DNA of 64,000 nucleotides from positions 24,679,866-24,743,865 of the forward strand of contig CM035227.1 of the NCBI GenBank assembly GCA_020226215.1. Reading direction: 5' to 3'. Each line of letters begins with the position of its first letter. Positions within the stretch are counted from its first letter, which is position 1. The notes below the pieces were generated by a model. It was given only the letters and a program-made list of their open reading frames with translations, searched no databases and was not told the DNA's origin. Below are positions 48,181-60,307 of the stretch, in pieces. The stretch is from Sindora glabra (lineage: Eukaryota > Streptophyta > Magnoliopsida > Fabales > Fabaceae). The position numbers were made by a program, and so were the translations under genes.

Positions 48181-48445
48181 TGACTAAAATTCTTTTTTAA
48201 TCCCTATAAGATTTAATTTATCTCATTTAGTCCCTAACTAAAGCTTATTTTAATTTGACTTTTATAAGATTAAAAATTCTCAAATTTCAATCCTTCCATA
48301 CTAATTTTAGATTAAAAAAAATTGCATGGAAGGATTAAAATTTGAGAATTTTTAATCTTACAAAAATCAAAGTAAAATAAATTTTCAATCAAGGATTAAA
48401 TTAAGATAAACTCAATTTTACAAAAATCAAAATATAGTTTTAGCC
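48181..48445. mobile_element. foldback MITE, arms about 120 bp
   Basis: The sequence is one long inverted repeat centred near 48310. The left arm contains AAGATTAAAAATTCTCAAAT then CAATCCTTCCAT. The right arm contains ATGGAAGGATT then AAAATTTGAGAATTTTTAAT. The pairing extends outward through TTTAATCC.T..TT and GACTAAAA near the tips. A transcript crossing it would form a long, slightly mismatched hairpin. Confidence 0.8.
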
Positions 48446-48872
48446 TATAATCATAATAAAATTTTCAAAAATTAAATATTAGGATATCTATAAAATAAAA
48501 AATATCAGTCATATAAGGTGGTGGACCTATCATTATAAGCATTTTGATGTCTATGTGAATAAAATGTAAGAAAATATAAAAGCATAAAAAGGTAATTGTT
48601 AAGTAGAGTAATAAGGGGCACTTATATATAGAATATGAATACGGTGATAAGTAGTATATTCGTAATATCTATATTGGGTTAATATATTTAATATTATACA
48701 TAATGATTTTAGTGAAAAATAACTTTTTTTTAGAAAAGAAAATTATTTTTTTTCATTATCATAATTCTAAAGATTATTTTTTTAATCATAAGACATAGAA
48801 ATACATAAAACTCCTTCATTCATATATAAGAAAATTAAATTTTCTTATGCAAATTATATTTTGAAAAATAAA
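48446..48872. other. AT-rich intergenic DNA, nothing recognised
   Basis: No coding or structural feature supported. Confidence 0.4.
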
Positions 48873-49077
48873 CTAAGGTTCCATTTGTTTTGATAGAAAA
48901 TATTTTTTGTAAAATATAGTAATAAAATATTAAAGTAAAAATAAATATTTTATTTATTTAATATTAAATATGATGAGTTTGAGGAGAAAATTTTCCTCAA
49001 TATTAAAAAAATTGCTTTCCTCTATCACTCTATCTTTAATTATCAATTTTTTAATTATTAATATAAATATCATATCA

Positions 49078-49137
<60 letters not shown>

Positions 49138-49185
49138 ATTTTGTTATAAATAATACTTACCAATAAAACAAACAAAAGTTAAATT
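48873..49185. mobile_element. candidate MITE carrying a (TA)n microsatellite
   Basis: The left end (TTCCATTTGTTTTGATAGAAA) and the inverted right end (TAACTTTTGTTTGTTTTATTG) are imperfect inverted repeats. The interior holds an uninterrupted TA run at about 49078-49134. Target duplication was not resolved. Confidence 0.45.
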
Positions 49186-50103
49186 AAATATAATTTCCCC
49201 TGTTAGATATTATCATTAACAAGAAAGGAAAGATGCTTCAACTGATCAGATTGAAAATAGCATTGCAACCACATTTCAGTTGCCATCCTAAATAACTAAC
49301 AAAAAATGGATAGCTCCATTTTGTAGTCATCTTAATACAAGAAATCACCATTAATAATGTGGAAAAGAAATTAAACAATTTGTTAAAAAACAGATGTGTT
49401 TTTCATTTTTCCATTATCGCATTTAGTTGTCTACGCCGTCCGAACAATGTTCCTCCATTATCATACATACAACATTGAAGACTTCGCAAGACATCGAAAC
49501 ACCAGAGAAATTGAGCCAAGTTCACTGAAACTGGTGTTCGAGTTGGCTACTTCTCATTTATGAACTTCTATATCCTCAACTTAACTTTTCAATTTCATCT
49601 CGTTTTGCTGTTGTTCCACTCTATCATTCTTTATTTTAGAGTTGTTGACAAGAAACTCATCTAGAAGTCTAAGTGAACTTGTTGACTTTTCATTTTTAAT
49701 CCCTTCTGCCAACAGAAAACAAGCAATCATGCAATAGAATCGGACCTCTGTGGAACTACGTTCACCAACTGGAGGCTTGAAAAGGCTGAACTTGAGAGGG
49801 TGAACGGGTGGACAATTAATAACAGAACAAAAACAGAAACAAGAGGGACGAAGTATTTTCTCTTTTGTATGCATCACAACATTTCTTAATAAAAGGAAAT
49901 AGTTTGTATTTATATCAAGATGGGGATGAGATGGGGTAGGAGTAGATTCTTTTCTTGTTTCATACTGCATAATCGTAGAGAAAATATTATCTTGTTTCAT
50001 GCTCTATGTTTGAAAACAGAATTTAACCCATGCTCATGCCCCACACCCCATGCCCATGTTTAGAGAGATTGATTGCCAAGCAAGTATTTTTCATCTAAAG
50101 ATA
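49186..50103 (-). other. intergenic DNA with a possible gene fragment
   Basis: On the - strand, a 139-codon frame ends at 49581 with a hydrophilic, Gln/Lys/Asn-rich tail (SLRLLDEFLVNNSKIKND, then EQQQNEMKLKS). A consensus-like 3' splice site (TTCTGTTGGCAG) lies inside it before GGGATTAAAAATGAAAAG. This could be the last exon of a decayed or unrecognised gene, but no upstream exons were found and I recognise no domain. Confidence 0.2.
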
Positions 50104-50880
50104 TGTTACACCCCTTAACGAGGAAATTGAAGTTTATGAAATTTAATTTTGCGTAAAGAATGAATATTTGATTATTATGGTTGATTTTGGAACAAGAATT
50201 TTATAAGGAATAATTGGATTTTTGTGATAGAATATAAAGAAAAATGACGAGGAAGGGAGAAAATAAAATATTTAAAGATTAGCGTGCAGTTAAGATCAAG
50301 TAAGTATGCATGGAAACTATTTAAAATCCTATTTTCCTTTATGCCCCTAACTCAACTATTTTATTCCCAAATTATCCCTTGCCCTTTTAAATCTCCTAAC
50401 AACTTCCCTAGACTTCATCTTCCTATCATCTCCTTCCTTACTTAACTCTTCTCGTTCACTCAACTCCCTCTTTGCCAAATTTCAGCAAGTTAAGCAAAAA
50501 AATTTCAAGCAATTATCTCAAATTCCTATCCAAACGAATTTTCTATAATTTTGCTTTAGATGAAGATATTAGGGATTTTTGAATATCCAAGCTTGATTCT
50601 TTAAAATTGGCATGATTAGAACAAGCCAACTAAGAATCCAACCTTCAAATAACTTTTCCATATATTATTTTGTGCTAGTTGAGGTTAGAATGATGAATAT
50701 TGATGATTTAATGAATAATGTTTGAAAATTCTTAGGGTGATATGATTTTTTTGTTGTGTTTGGTTTGAATATGAGTATGGATGCTTGTTTTAATGTCAAT
50801 TTTGGGTTTGAGGTTAAATATGGTGAAAAATTGATGTTATAATGTAAAATGAATAATGAAACTACAAAAAAAATCTATAA
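50104..50880 (+). mobile_element. LTR-like segment (gypsy-type 5' end)
   Basis: Begins TGTTACACCCCTTAACGAGG, a common start of plant gypsy LTRs. It has a pyrimidine-rich zone (about 50330-50480, with CCCTTGCCC and CTCCTTCC) where the promoter and R region would be. The 3' end was not found. The layout parallels 4140-4895. Confidence 0.4.
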
Positions 50881-51135
50881 AACTCAACTTATAATTGACT
50901 ATATAGATCAATTGTAACCTTAAGAAATGCTCTTCGTGGGCTTATAGTTGATTATATATTCAACTATACCAAAGAAAAAATCGACTCTTCGAAAGCTCAT
51001 AGTCTACTATATAATCAATTTTAATCTTTAAAGTTACTCCTTGAATAGATATAATTAACTATAGGCACTAAACTATAGGCACTGAACTTTGCCTCTTAAC
51101 TCTGATAGTCGATTATATAATCAATATTACCTTAT
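50881..51135. repeat. diverged tandem array of short palindromes (ATAGTYGATTATATAATCAAT)
   Basis: A palindromic core of the form TATAGTTGATTATATA..CAACTAT recurs near 50889, 50943, 50999 and 51107, a spacing of about 55 bp with one degenerate unit near 51050. The core differs from that of the array at 4905, but unit length and position relative to the LTR-like start are the same. Confidence 0.6.
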
Positions 51136-51640
51136 TTTACCTAATTTTGTATATTTTATGAAATTATGATATTATAATGATACATTATTCATATGATTAT
51201 ATATTTGGCATATGGATACATTATTATTTTATTTGTGACATTAAATTTCCTAGTATAAGATGATGTTATAATGAAAAATGTATGGGGACAAATGAAAATG
51301 TAAAAATATTATATGAAACCAAACCTAACAAGTGTTTATGAAAGGATAAGATAAAACCTAAAAGGAGAAACTTGAGTTTATAAAAGGATAAAGATGATTG
51401 ACAATCACAAGAAAGTTTATTTACTTTTAATTGCATCTGTATTAAGTTACTTTGGATTGAAATTTTTTAGATGAAATGTGTATTTTTATTATATGTGATT
51501 GTTAATATATGATTGTAATCAACCAAGGAGATTTTATGTGTAAATGTAGTAGTTTGGTTATTTAAACATTTTCATTAAGTATAATGCTACAAGGTAAGTG
51601 GGATGACAACAATTGAATTTTACATTATGTATATTATATA
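51136..51640. other. AT-rich intergenic DNA, nothing recognised
   Basis: Probably continues the LTR-like sequence to its left. No gene is seen. Confidence 0.35.
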
Positions 51641-53217
51641 ATGTTTATTAGGGGTGGCCAAAAATCCACTTCCCAATCCAATCCGTCCGAATCGACCCAA
51701 TTTTCAATATTTAGGTCAGTTTGGATCGGCTTCATAAGCTAATTTAGATTTAAAAAATAGGATTTTTAGGTTAGTTTGGGTGAATATAGGTTCTAGATTT
51801 TAGGCCCATTTGAACTCGTGCCCGCCTAAAACTAATGCCATTAGTTTTTTTTCAAAAATTTATAACTAAAAATGACATCGTTTTATGTAGCTAAATACAA
51901 CATCATTCAAGTCATATTATATAAACCTTTTGTAATCCTAATTGCAAACCTTAGCAACCATACAGTTTCACTTTCTCATTTCTACAAGCTTTCTTAAAGC
52001 AAAGTTGAACCTTGTGAAGTTATGAGCGTTCCTTTGCTTGGCTATTTTTTTCTCAATCCTTCAATCTTTAAGATGAAGAATGAAAATAAGGATTAGGTAA
52101 TACTCTCTTTACCTCAGATTCTATTCTATCTTACCTTTTACTCTATGGTTCAATATTTAATTAGTTGGCTTCATTGTATTAATACTATTGTTAATATATT
52201 TCTTTTATCATAGTGTGGATCATAGTTCGGGGGTGACCTCGTTCGATAAAGCTTAGGTTTAGAATTTAGAAAGATTTCCTTGAAGGTTCTGAATTCCAAT
52301 CATTGTTGGTAAGCATGTTCCTTAACCTTGTCCTAATTAGTTTTAGTTTTTAATGTTTCTTACCCTTTTTCTCAAAATTGTGAGTTTCCTTTTCTATTAT
52401 CTCTTTCTCTCTTTTGATTTTGTTCATCTATTGATACTATTGCTATTTTTATTACAAATCCGGTGTAAGGTAGTAAGGCATTCATGTATCGTTAACTCCC
52501 TTCGGTACTTTCTTCCTCCTTTACTTTCTCTTTACTATTTAGTTTGCTATTTTGTTAATAGCCTTTGTTGTTAGATTCTTCTAAATTTCTAAAAATTATG
52601 AATTATATCATCTTTGAAATACTAGTCAATTTTGCTTTGCTATAATTTTAGGAAAATGATTTTATAAATTTTTATCCTAAGTTTTATAATTTTTTTATAA
52701 AATTATGTAAGTGTGATTTTTTTAATGATAATATTAACAATTCATATATGTTTATATTGATATGGATGGCTCAAATATGTTTATGTAGGCATTGAAGTTG
52801 GCAAGGACAATATTGACAATTGAAAATTATAATGTGATTCAAGGAATAATATTGCTAGTTTTTTTGGTTTTGGTTAGACAGATGTCTATAAATATAATTA
52901 TCAGCCAATTTCATGGATATTTTAACATCTTTTATCATTGTATAATTGGACTATCCAGTGTTCAGTTCATATTATTTTTTAAAATAAGCCCAATATGTTG
53001 ATTAAGGCCTAATGCCATATAAGTTTAGAAAAAAAAAATTATACATTATAATTCAACCCGACCTATTTTAAAGTAAATAACCTAATCTTACAAAAAAAAA
53101 TGGACTCAAGGCACTTTTGGGTAAAAATGGGCTTACAAATTATAACCTAAAAGCTATTTGGGTAGGCTAAAAAAGTGCCCTGTCCTACCCTGACTTAAGA
53201 TCACCCCTAATGTTTGT
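51641..53217. mobile_element. hAT-type non-autonomous element (1561 bp) with 8-bp target duplication
   Basis: The element spans 51649-53209, starting TAGGGGTGGCCAAAA and ending GATCACCCCTA, so the termini are inverted repeats of TAGGGGTG. It is flanked by ATGTTTAT (51641-51648) and ATGTTTGT (53210-53217), an 8-bp target duplication with one change. Subterminal regions on both sides contain related words (for example GGGTGAATATAGG and, inverted, the CCCAAATAGC block). Inside are only short open frames of T-rich composition. No hAT transposase signature was found, so it would need a transposase in trans. Confidence 0.72.
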
Positions 53218-56082
53218 TCCTTCATATGGTAGACTAATCCTTAAATAAGCTTTTTCATGAAGGTATAACTATCCTTTCCTCTCTTTATATGGATTATTTG
53301 AAAGGGTAGATAATAAACTTGTGAAACATCAACATTATGCTATATTTGATTTAATTTTCACTATTGTAGCTTACTTACAATGTTTTCCATGAAAACTTAT
53401 TCTGTATCTTATTTCTTCTTTTTTATGGGAATCTTTTGCTTTAGTACTTAGTTATTATCTATTGAGATAGAAATGAGCTCGTTCAAGCATTTTGATGTTG
53501 ACGTGAATTATAAAACATATGGTATAGATAGTAGTACACCTATTTATCCATTGTTTAGTGATTTTGCATTTATGTGCATTTCACCCTTAATGTTGCTTAT
53601 ATTCACTGAAGATAAAGGCATTATAATACATTTTTTTTTTAAAATATATTTTTAGTGAAGTTGAAAGGTGGTTGCCAAGGGCAACTTTTTATGCTAATCA
53701 TGTAGATTGGATTATAACAAAATATTTGTATTGAAAAAGTATGAGAAATATGTAATGCAAATACTTGTAAAAGTTATATGAGAAGTTTTATAAATGTTTA
53801 TGAGAATTATATGGATAATGGTTGGGAAGCTATACAATTATAATTAAACATTACATACATTATCCTATAATCTTAATTTATAGTAGATATATTCTCATCT
53901 ACAATTTTTATTTTTAGAGTTTTAGATTTTTTTTTCACATTAAATTATTCATATATTTTATTGTACTCCTCTTTATTTTTATTTGCTGTATATTTGGAGA
54001 AGAAATATTTTTCTCAACCATAATAAATGCTAAAAAAGGGATAAATTTCAAAGAATCCTCTTTAGCCTTTTCTCTTGTGTGATCTACTTCTTATATTATG
54101 AAAATGTACTCGTTACTTGCTTCTACTTGTAAAGTGGTGCACAAAGCCCTCTTATCAAATATCCATTTGAAAACAAGATAGAATCCTTCGCAAAACAAAT
54201 CTTAGCCTCGAATCTCTTCTTCATCCTTCGTTTCAACCGTACCTATACCCTGAAACCGTCTACCTTTATAAATGTAGATGACAAAAAATTTCTCGAAGCC
54301 TTGCCAGTTAATTAGCACCGAAGATTGAGTATCAAAATAAGAAGCTTCCTGAATTTGGCTATGGACTACATTTAATCCATTTGTAAACAGTATAAATAGT
54401 ACTTCAACTCTACATCCCATCATTCTTCGCTATATAAATCTACACCGCATAACATTTGCATCGAATAATTCTATATTTAAAAAATCTGCACTATGTAAAT
54501 ATGCAATGCATAATTTTTTTGTTTTTGGCCATGGAATGCATAAATTTGCACTACATGTAAAATTGCATAATTCTACGTTGCATAAAATTATATTGCATCA
54601 TTGCGTTCAAACTGCCTTTTATCAAATTTAAATTGCAAAAAACTACATTTATCAAACAATACAAAGTGTATTTTAGCAAACTACATGAATATACAATCCG
54701 TAAACATAAATAGCATCTTATCAAATTTTGATTTGCCCAAAAGTACAGACACATGCATTACATTTGAATAAAGTACTTAAACCATATTAAAAACTTTCTA
54801 TGTTGAAAATATTGCATTTGGTTATCAACAATTGATTGAGTCGGCAATAATAAATTGAGTCTCAAAGCATTCCAAGTTCAGAAAATTTTTAAATTCGATT
54901 CTTGAAGATCCTATTATTGAAAGGAGTTTATTGTTGATGGATTATGTCTCGAACAAGTCTAATACCAAAATGTATAGGGATGTCTAGACGCCAATAAAAG
55001 AAAACTGCATTTGATTAAACTACTTATGCCATATTAAAAGCTTTCAAGTAAAAAAAAAAAAAAGAAGCATTTACCATGTTTAAAAATCAATTGAAAATTT
55101 GTTATAGGGAATTCAATCTTTTAAGAGGTTAGAATTTTCATTATTAGATTGTCCTTTTTTTTAATCTTAAAACAAGTGAATTAAAATTAAAAACACAACT
55201 CTTGATGCATTAAATGTAATCTGATAATAAAATACTTAATTGAATTCCCTGTAGCATCATCTATATTTTTACATTTTCATAACATACATAGGAAAAATTG
55301 AGAAGAGTTACGTATAATTTACACAGACAAAAATATGGATCCAAACTTCTTTTCTTGGGTCATCAGCTTTCAAGTATTTTGCACAGGGCGGGCGTCGACG
55401 TACAGGTTATGGGCCAAGAGAACTATATTTCCAGAACATATATTCAACCGACCGCGGGTTCGTCATTTACATCATTTCTCATAACCATACATGAACAAAA
55501 CATATTAACTTCATCCATTTTAAAGATTCGAAGAATGTCAAGTTCCAAATATACCACGTGTGCAAATAAAAAAATAATAATAGTTTGCATATAACTTTTT
55601 TTATAAACACTTTTAAAATGATGACTAAATAGGATAATTATTTCAAAAATTAAAATATTAGCAAATTTTTTCTTTTTTAATAAGAATATTTTTTAAGATT
55701 TGAATTTCTATTCATTAAAAAGTAAAATTCATATGAAATCAGCATATTTTTTTTACTAAATAAACATCCTTGCTAGTAATACTAATAGAATTTTCATTAT
55801 AAGAGTGAAAGACATAAAGTTACATTCGCAGGAAAGAGAACTGCATCAGAGTAGCGGATCAAGTATGCATCACGTTAAAAAGACGATTTTGATGCACACA
55901 ACCAAATGCTCGGAATCCTTTGTGTGGTTTATGTAACGGAAAATGCTTGATACTTCATTTTTTTTCTTTTTTGGGAGAAATATATCTTTCGCACTTCCCT
56001 GATAGAGGGTGAGACTTATAAAACTGGAAATCCTCTATATACCGCACATCTTCTTTTAATCTTATTCTTTTGTCCACACTCT
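53218..56082. other. intergenic stretch, no supported gene
   Basis: Mostly AT-rich. A region at about 54430-54760 repeats short words built on TTGCACTACATG and AAATTGCATAAT, a loose degenerate repeat. Open frames at 54202-54423 (-) and 55298-55594 (+) have no recognisable domain. Confidence 0.4.
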
Positions 56083-56145
56083 CTCACATGCAAGTGGGGT
56101 TCACATGCAAATGGGGCTTAAAATTCTTAACCCCACTTACATGTG
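56083..56145. repeat. short inverted repeat with a third related copy in the loop
   Basis: CTCACATGCAAGTGGGGTT is mirrored by AACCCCACTTACATGTGAG, 18 of 19 positions paired. The loop itself contains TCACATGCAAATGGGGCTT, a close copy of the left arm. A transcript would form a 19-bp stem. Confidence 0.8.
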
Positions 56146-58109
56146 AGTGTATGCATGGAATATGAGAATATAAGTATGGATCAAGTATAGAAATTGTTTG
56201 CTAATTACTTGTAAAAATAATTTTTTATTTTTCAAAGCAGAAATCCTTGTTTAAAAACTTGCTTTCATAATCAATTTTATAAAATTATAATAGCAAATGT
56301 ATAATTTAAAAATAAAAAATAAAAACAATTTATAAATATTTTCTTAACATATACTTTTTTTGGTGTCAATTTTACAATTAAATAAAACACTTTTATTTGC
56401 AGCATTAATCCTTCCCTATTTTTTATTTTCTTTTGATCCGAAATATAAACATTTTTTTTAAAAAAAAAATTTAAGAATAATTTTCACAACAAAAAAAGGT
56501 ATACATATATACGACCTTGTTCTTCCCATCCTGTCTAGGCTGTCTATTATGGATAATAAGTTCTTTTGATTAATTTTTCGCTGAAGAAAAAAGCATCATC
56601 ATCATTCTTCTACCCGGAAAAGCCCAATCATGTTCAGGGGAGGAAAAAGGCAAAGAATGAATCAAGCCCCAATCGAAGGGAAGTCAAGCTCATTCCAAAA
56701 ACCTAGTTTTGACACCAAACATTAGGGTCCTGCCCTGCACATTGAACAGGGTATTTAATATTTGTATTAAAAGATTCTTAATTAGTCAGAATACTATCAT
56801 TCATTACCAATAAAAATATAAAGAGAATTTGTTAGAAAATTAATTATATGAAAATTCTTGGTCTTCACCCTTAAGCGGATTTTTCTTTGGTTTTTTCTTT
56901 TTCGAATGGGGAGGAAGAAGAGCTAACTGCACAAGGCAAGTTCGACAGCGCCAAATGATATGAGTGCGCCGCAACCTCGGATGTTAGCCCAGCTAACCAC
57001 TTGTAACACAAGTGGCTCAAGGAACGGTCCCGTCTACCAGTCAATCGCCACCTCCTTTGTTTGGAAAAATTCAGTTGCACACTTTTCACTTCTCACACTG
57101 TACTTACATTACATAATGAGAGGAAGATGACCCACAAAATAATTTACCAGAGCTACCCCTCTCAATGTACAAGGGCATTAATATGAAACCCAAGTGTCCA
57201 ACTAGCATCACATTCTTCGCACTGTGCTAGCCATTATATAATTTCACTGTCACAGAACAGAGAATTAGGCAGGAGAGGTGCAGCTTCCTATATCATCAAC
57301 ATCAAAAATAACATGGCAGGAAAAAGTAGTGCAATTAAAAAAAAATTGACATGCCCATGAAGCATGTGTGCATGTGTCTTGTACACTCTGAACTTATTAA
57401 CTGAACTGCTCGAGCATGTTATTTTTAAAATTCTAGATATATACCCAACATTCACTTTACAGCCCCGTCTCAATCTCCATGCATTATAAATCTCAAGACA
57501 CTGCAGCAACTACTACATAATTGGAGCACATATCACACACAAAACTCTCCATTGAATAGTATATTGACTTCCCCTATTTGCTAGGTGTTAAATTGTATGA
57601 TTTTGTTGAAATAAAACTTATACTAGGAAAACTGGCAAAAGACAAATGCATCTCTTGAAAGATTAACGAGATGTGGGAGCGTATTCCAAACTCCAAGCAC
57701 ATTTAGAGAAGCCCAAGAAGCCTGACAAACTCCAATATATCTTCAATTTGAGCATTATTTGATAAAATACCCCAAAACTAACAGGTCAAGTGGTGGGGAG
57801 ATAATAATGCTCATGGATCAAAAGCATAAACGATGACTATGTAAAACAAGTGAGCCGGGACAGAAACTTAACTATATGGAGACATAATCTATATCCTCAA
57901 AACTTTAGTTAACACAATCCATAAGTTCAAAGAATTAATATTACAGATGATTTTGCAGAGGAATCCTCACTCCCTGCTGAAGCCATTAACTATTCCTCTC
58001 CATATGAAAGCTAAGTCTTAATTAGAGGAACAATGGTGAAGAATTATAGGATAATATAAAATGTCCCATCAGTCCCATTGCATAAGAAAGGTAAAGCTGA
58101 TGCTTTGGC
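56146..58109. other. intergenic or untranslated DNA, no firm feature
   Basis: A block of balanced composition at about 56850-57100 has a 72-codon open frame on the - strand ending at 56871 (ending EKEKTKEKSA). Together with 57100-58100 it could belong to the transcript that seems to start near 58546 on the - strand, for instance as 3' UTR or later exons. I could not join it into a convincing reading frame. Confidence 0.25.
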
Positions 58110-58560
58110 TTACAATACATAACAGGAACAGATGCAGATAATATCGTCATCCTCAGACACGAGAAGGGCATATGAGAACAACCAACTCGCTGTAAAGATG
58201 ACTTGCAAAGACAACATTTTTAATGGAGCTCAAAGCAATATGCTACTAGGGCGCACTCCAGAGCATCAAGAGCAAAAAGTGGAAGAAGAGAAGAAGACGA
58301 AATTTACCGATAACAGGAATCAGCGTATAACCAGCCATTATGACAACTCGGGAGAGCCTTCTAATAATCCATCAATCGCGGACTGTAACAAAAAATCAGT
58401 AAATGTTATTCCAGAAATTTCGAATGAATCAAAGAAACAAGGACTAGTAAAGAAAAATGGAAGGAGAGATTCATCATTTGGGAGAAACAGAAACAGTAGA
58501 AGCGTAAGCGGAGATTGACATTGAAAACCCTAGCCGCCCATCAGACGAAGTGAGTGCCAT
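58110..58560 (-). CDS. possible small gene: leader with telo-box, 36-residue hydrophobic ORF
   Basis: On the - strand, GGCGGCTAGGGTTTTCA at about 58543-58525 contains a telo-box (AAACCCTA on the other strand), a common 5' leader element of plant housekeeping genes. TTGTTACAG ends at 58383 as a 3' splice site. The following exon (58382-58308) has an ATG at 58338 and ends ATCG|GTAAAT. TTTACAG then leads to an exon starting at 58189, and the joined frame stops at 58110: 36 residues beginning MAGYTLIPVIASWLFSYAL, a single hydrophobic segment followed by an acidic patch. I do not recognise the product. Further splicing downstream or a non-coding transcript are equally possible. An overlapping 128-codon + strand frame (58132-58518) is hydrophilic and less likely to be real. 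Confidence 0.3.
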
Positions 58561-60307
58561 ATCAATTATCGCATAAGCTATTATATATATATATATATAT
58601 CGCATAATTGTTTATATATATATATATAAACAATTCAATTTTTTAATTTTTTTTTAGTTCGTGGACGGTGCGTCATGCCTGCGTACCTTTTAGAGGCTAC
58701 CATTAAATCTAACGCGTCTTATCAGAGTCGCCACCAAGCTCGACAATTATTCCTATTCGTTCTATTGGGAAAAAAGGGGAGTTCTACCACTAAGGATTCT
58801 TGTATATTTCTAAATTTTTATAATTTTTTGCGGTTTATAAAAATTATATGCAATATAGAATTTCAAAAAATTTAAAATTTTCATAAAATTAATTTCTTTT
58901 TTTAAAAAAAGGTGGACTGAAATATTACCCTAAAAAATCCATTATAAAGACTGACTTCATTCAAGATAGAGTAAAATTTAGAATCCATTCAGCTAAGTAA
59001 TCTATTGTGGGTCATTTTTTCTAACTTTCTAAAATACAAATTTTAAAGTAAAAAACTGGTATTCCCAACAACAACTTATTCTTCGTTTATTTATAGAATT
59101 AACTAATGTGTGAAAGATAGGAGTTATATCAAATTTCTTTAAAACTTGTAAACTAACTATAATTTTGAAAAAAAATTGAAATAATATATATGTTTTAAAA
59201 AGTTATTTGATATAAAAACTAAAAATTTATATATTTATATGATGTAAAACAAACCTTCTAAAAAAATTTGACATGGCATTTACCTTTCCCTAACAAATGT
59301 TGTGTCTACTCTCATTTTTAATACAAAAAGTTATTAAAAAAGTATAGAAAACGAAGTCCTAAATAGAAGTAGTTATTTATATTTAGATGAACCTGTTTAT
59401 TAAACATATTAATCGTATGAATCCATTTAATCCATTTGTTAATTTTAATTAATAAAATTTATACAATAAAATTATTTAACAATTTAATTACTTATTTTTT
59501 ATAAAAATATTTTTAATTATTAATAAAATACTATTTTAAACTTTTATTATTATTTTATTAAAAAAATTATATTTTTATTATATGTATCTATTTATAATTT
59601 AATTATTAATTATTTCTCAAATAATACTTTTAAAATTTTAGTATAAATCCTTGAACCAATTAATGTATTAACCCAAACTCATACGTATCATATTTGTATT
59701 GAATTATCATATCATATCAAAAATTGTGCTCTCTAGTCATAAATAATAGTCCTTTTTTTCACCGTGATGTATTTTATGTACAACTACTTCAGAAATCTAT
59801 CCGAAGAATTAAAACCCTCCATCCACATTCTGCAATTAACCTGTACAGAACATATTTTAAGTCCTAAGACCAAGTCTGCTGATAATTGATATTGAACTAT
59901 TGATAGTATCCGAAATAACGACTCGTCTAGTTTTCTACGCGTACAACGGAGTTAGCATCAAATGAGAGGGCGCCAAGGCATCTACAGTAATATAAATAAA
60001 ATGCACAGTAACGTAAACAAGTGTTTCTCAGACTCAGAATAGCTGAACCTGGTTAGAGTTTATGAAATGATTCACCCTGAATCTCTATAACAACACTCAT
60101 TGCCGAGGAACAAGAGATTCATCATCCAACCCCCCTTAGATTGACTTCCTTGTCCCAGATTGAGGGATATATACCACAAATAAACCTTTGCAAGGTTCAA
60201 ACACGAAAAAATTGTTCATGGTATCTCTTCCAATGGATCCAGCTCCTCTACAGTATCAAGAGCTGCAGCCCCTGTTATCGGATTCCCACACTTTTGTATC
60301 AGAGATT
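58561..60307. other. intergenic DNA and PEX10 3' flank
   Basis: Two alternating TA tracts at about 58581-58640 are separated by CGCATAATTGTT and form an imperfect hairpin just upstream of the putative - strand leader. The rest is AT-rich until about 59800. From there more complex sequence probably includes the PEX10 3' UTR. Confidence 0.4.

Noticed and set aside
49078..49134. Transmembrane-like YIYIYI protein frame
   Set aside because: Pure translation of a TA microsatellite.
58132..58518. 128-codon hydrophilic + strand frame
   Set aside because: It overlaps well-formed splice sites and a telo-box on the other strand, has no upstream promoter signs and matches no family I know. Kept only as an alternative to the - strand reading.
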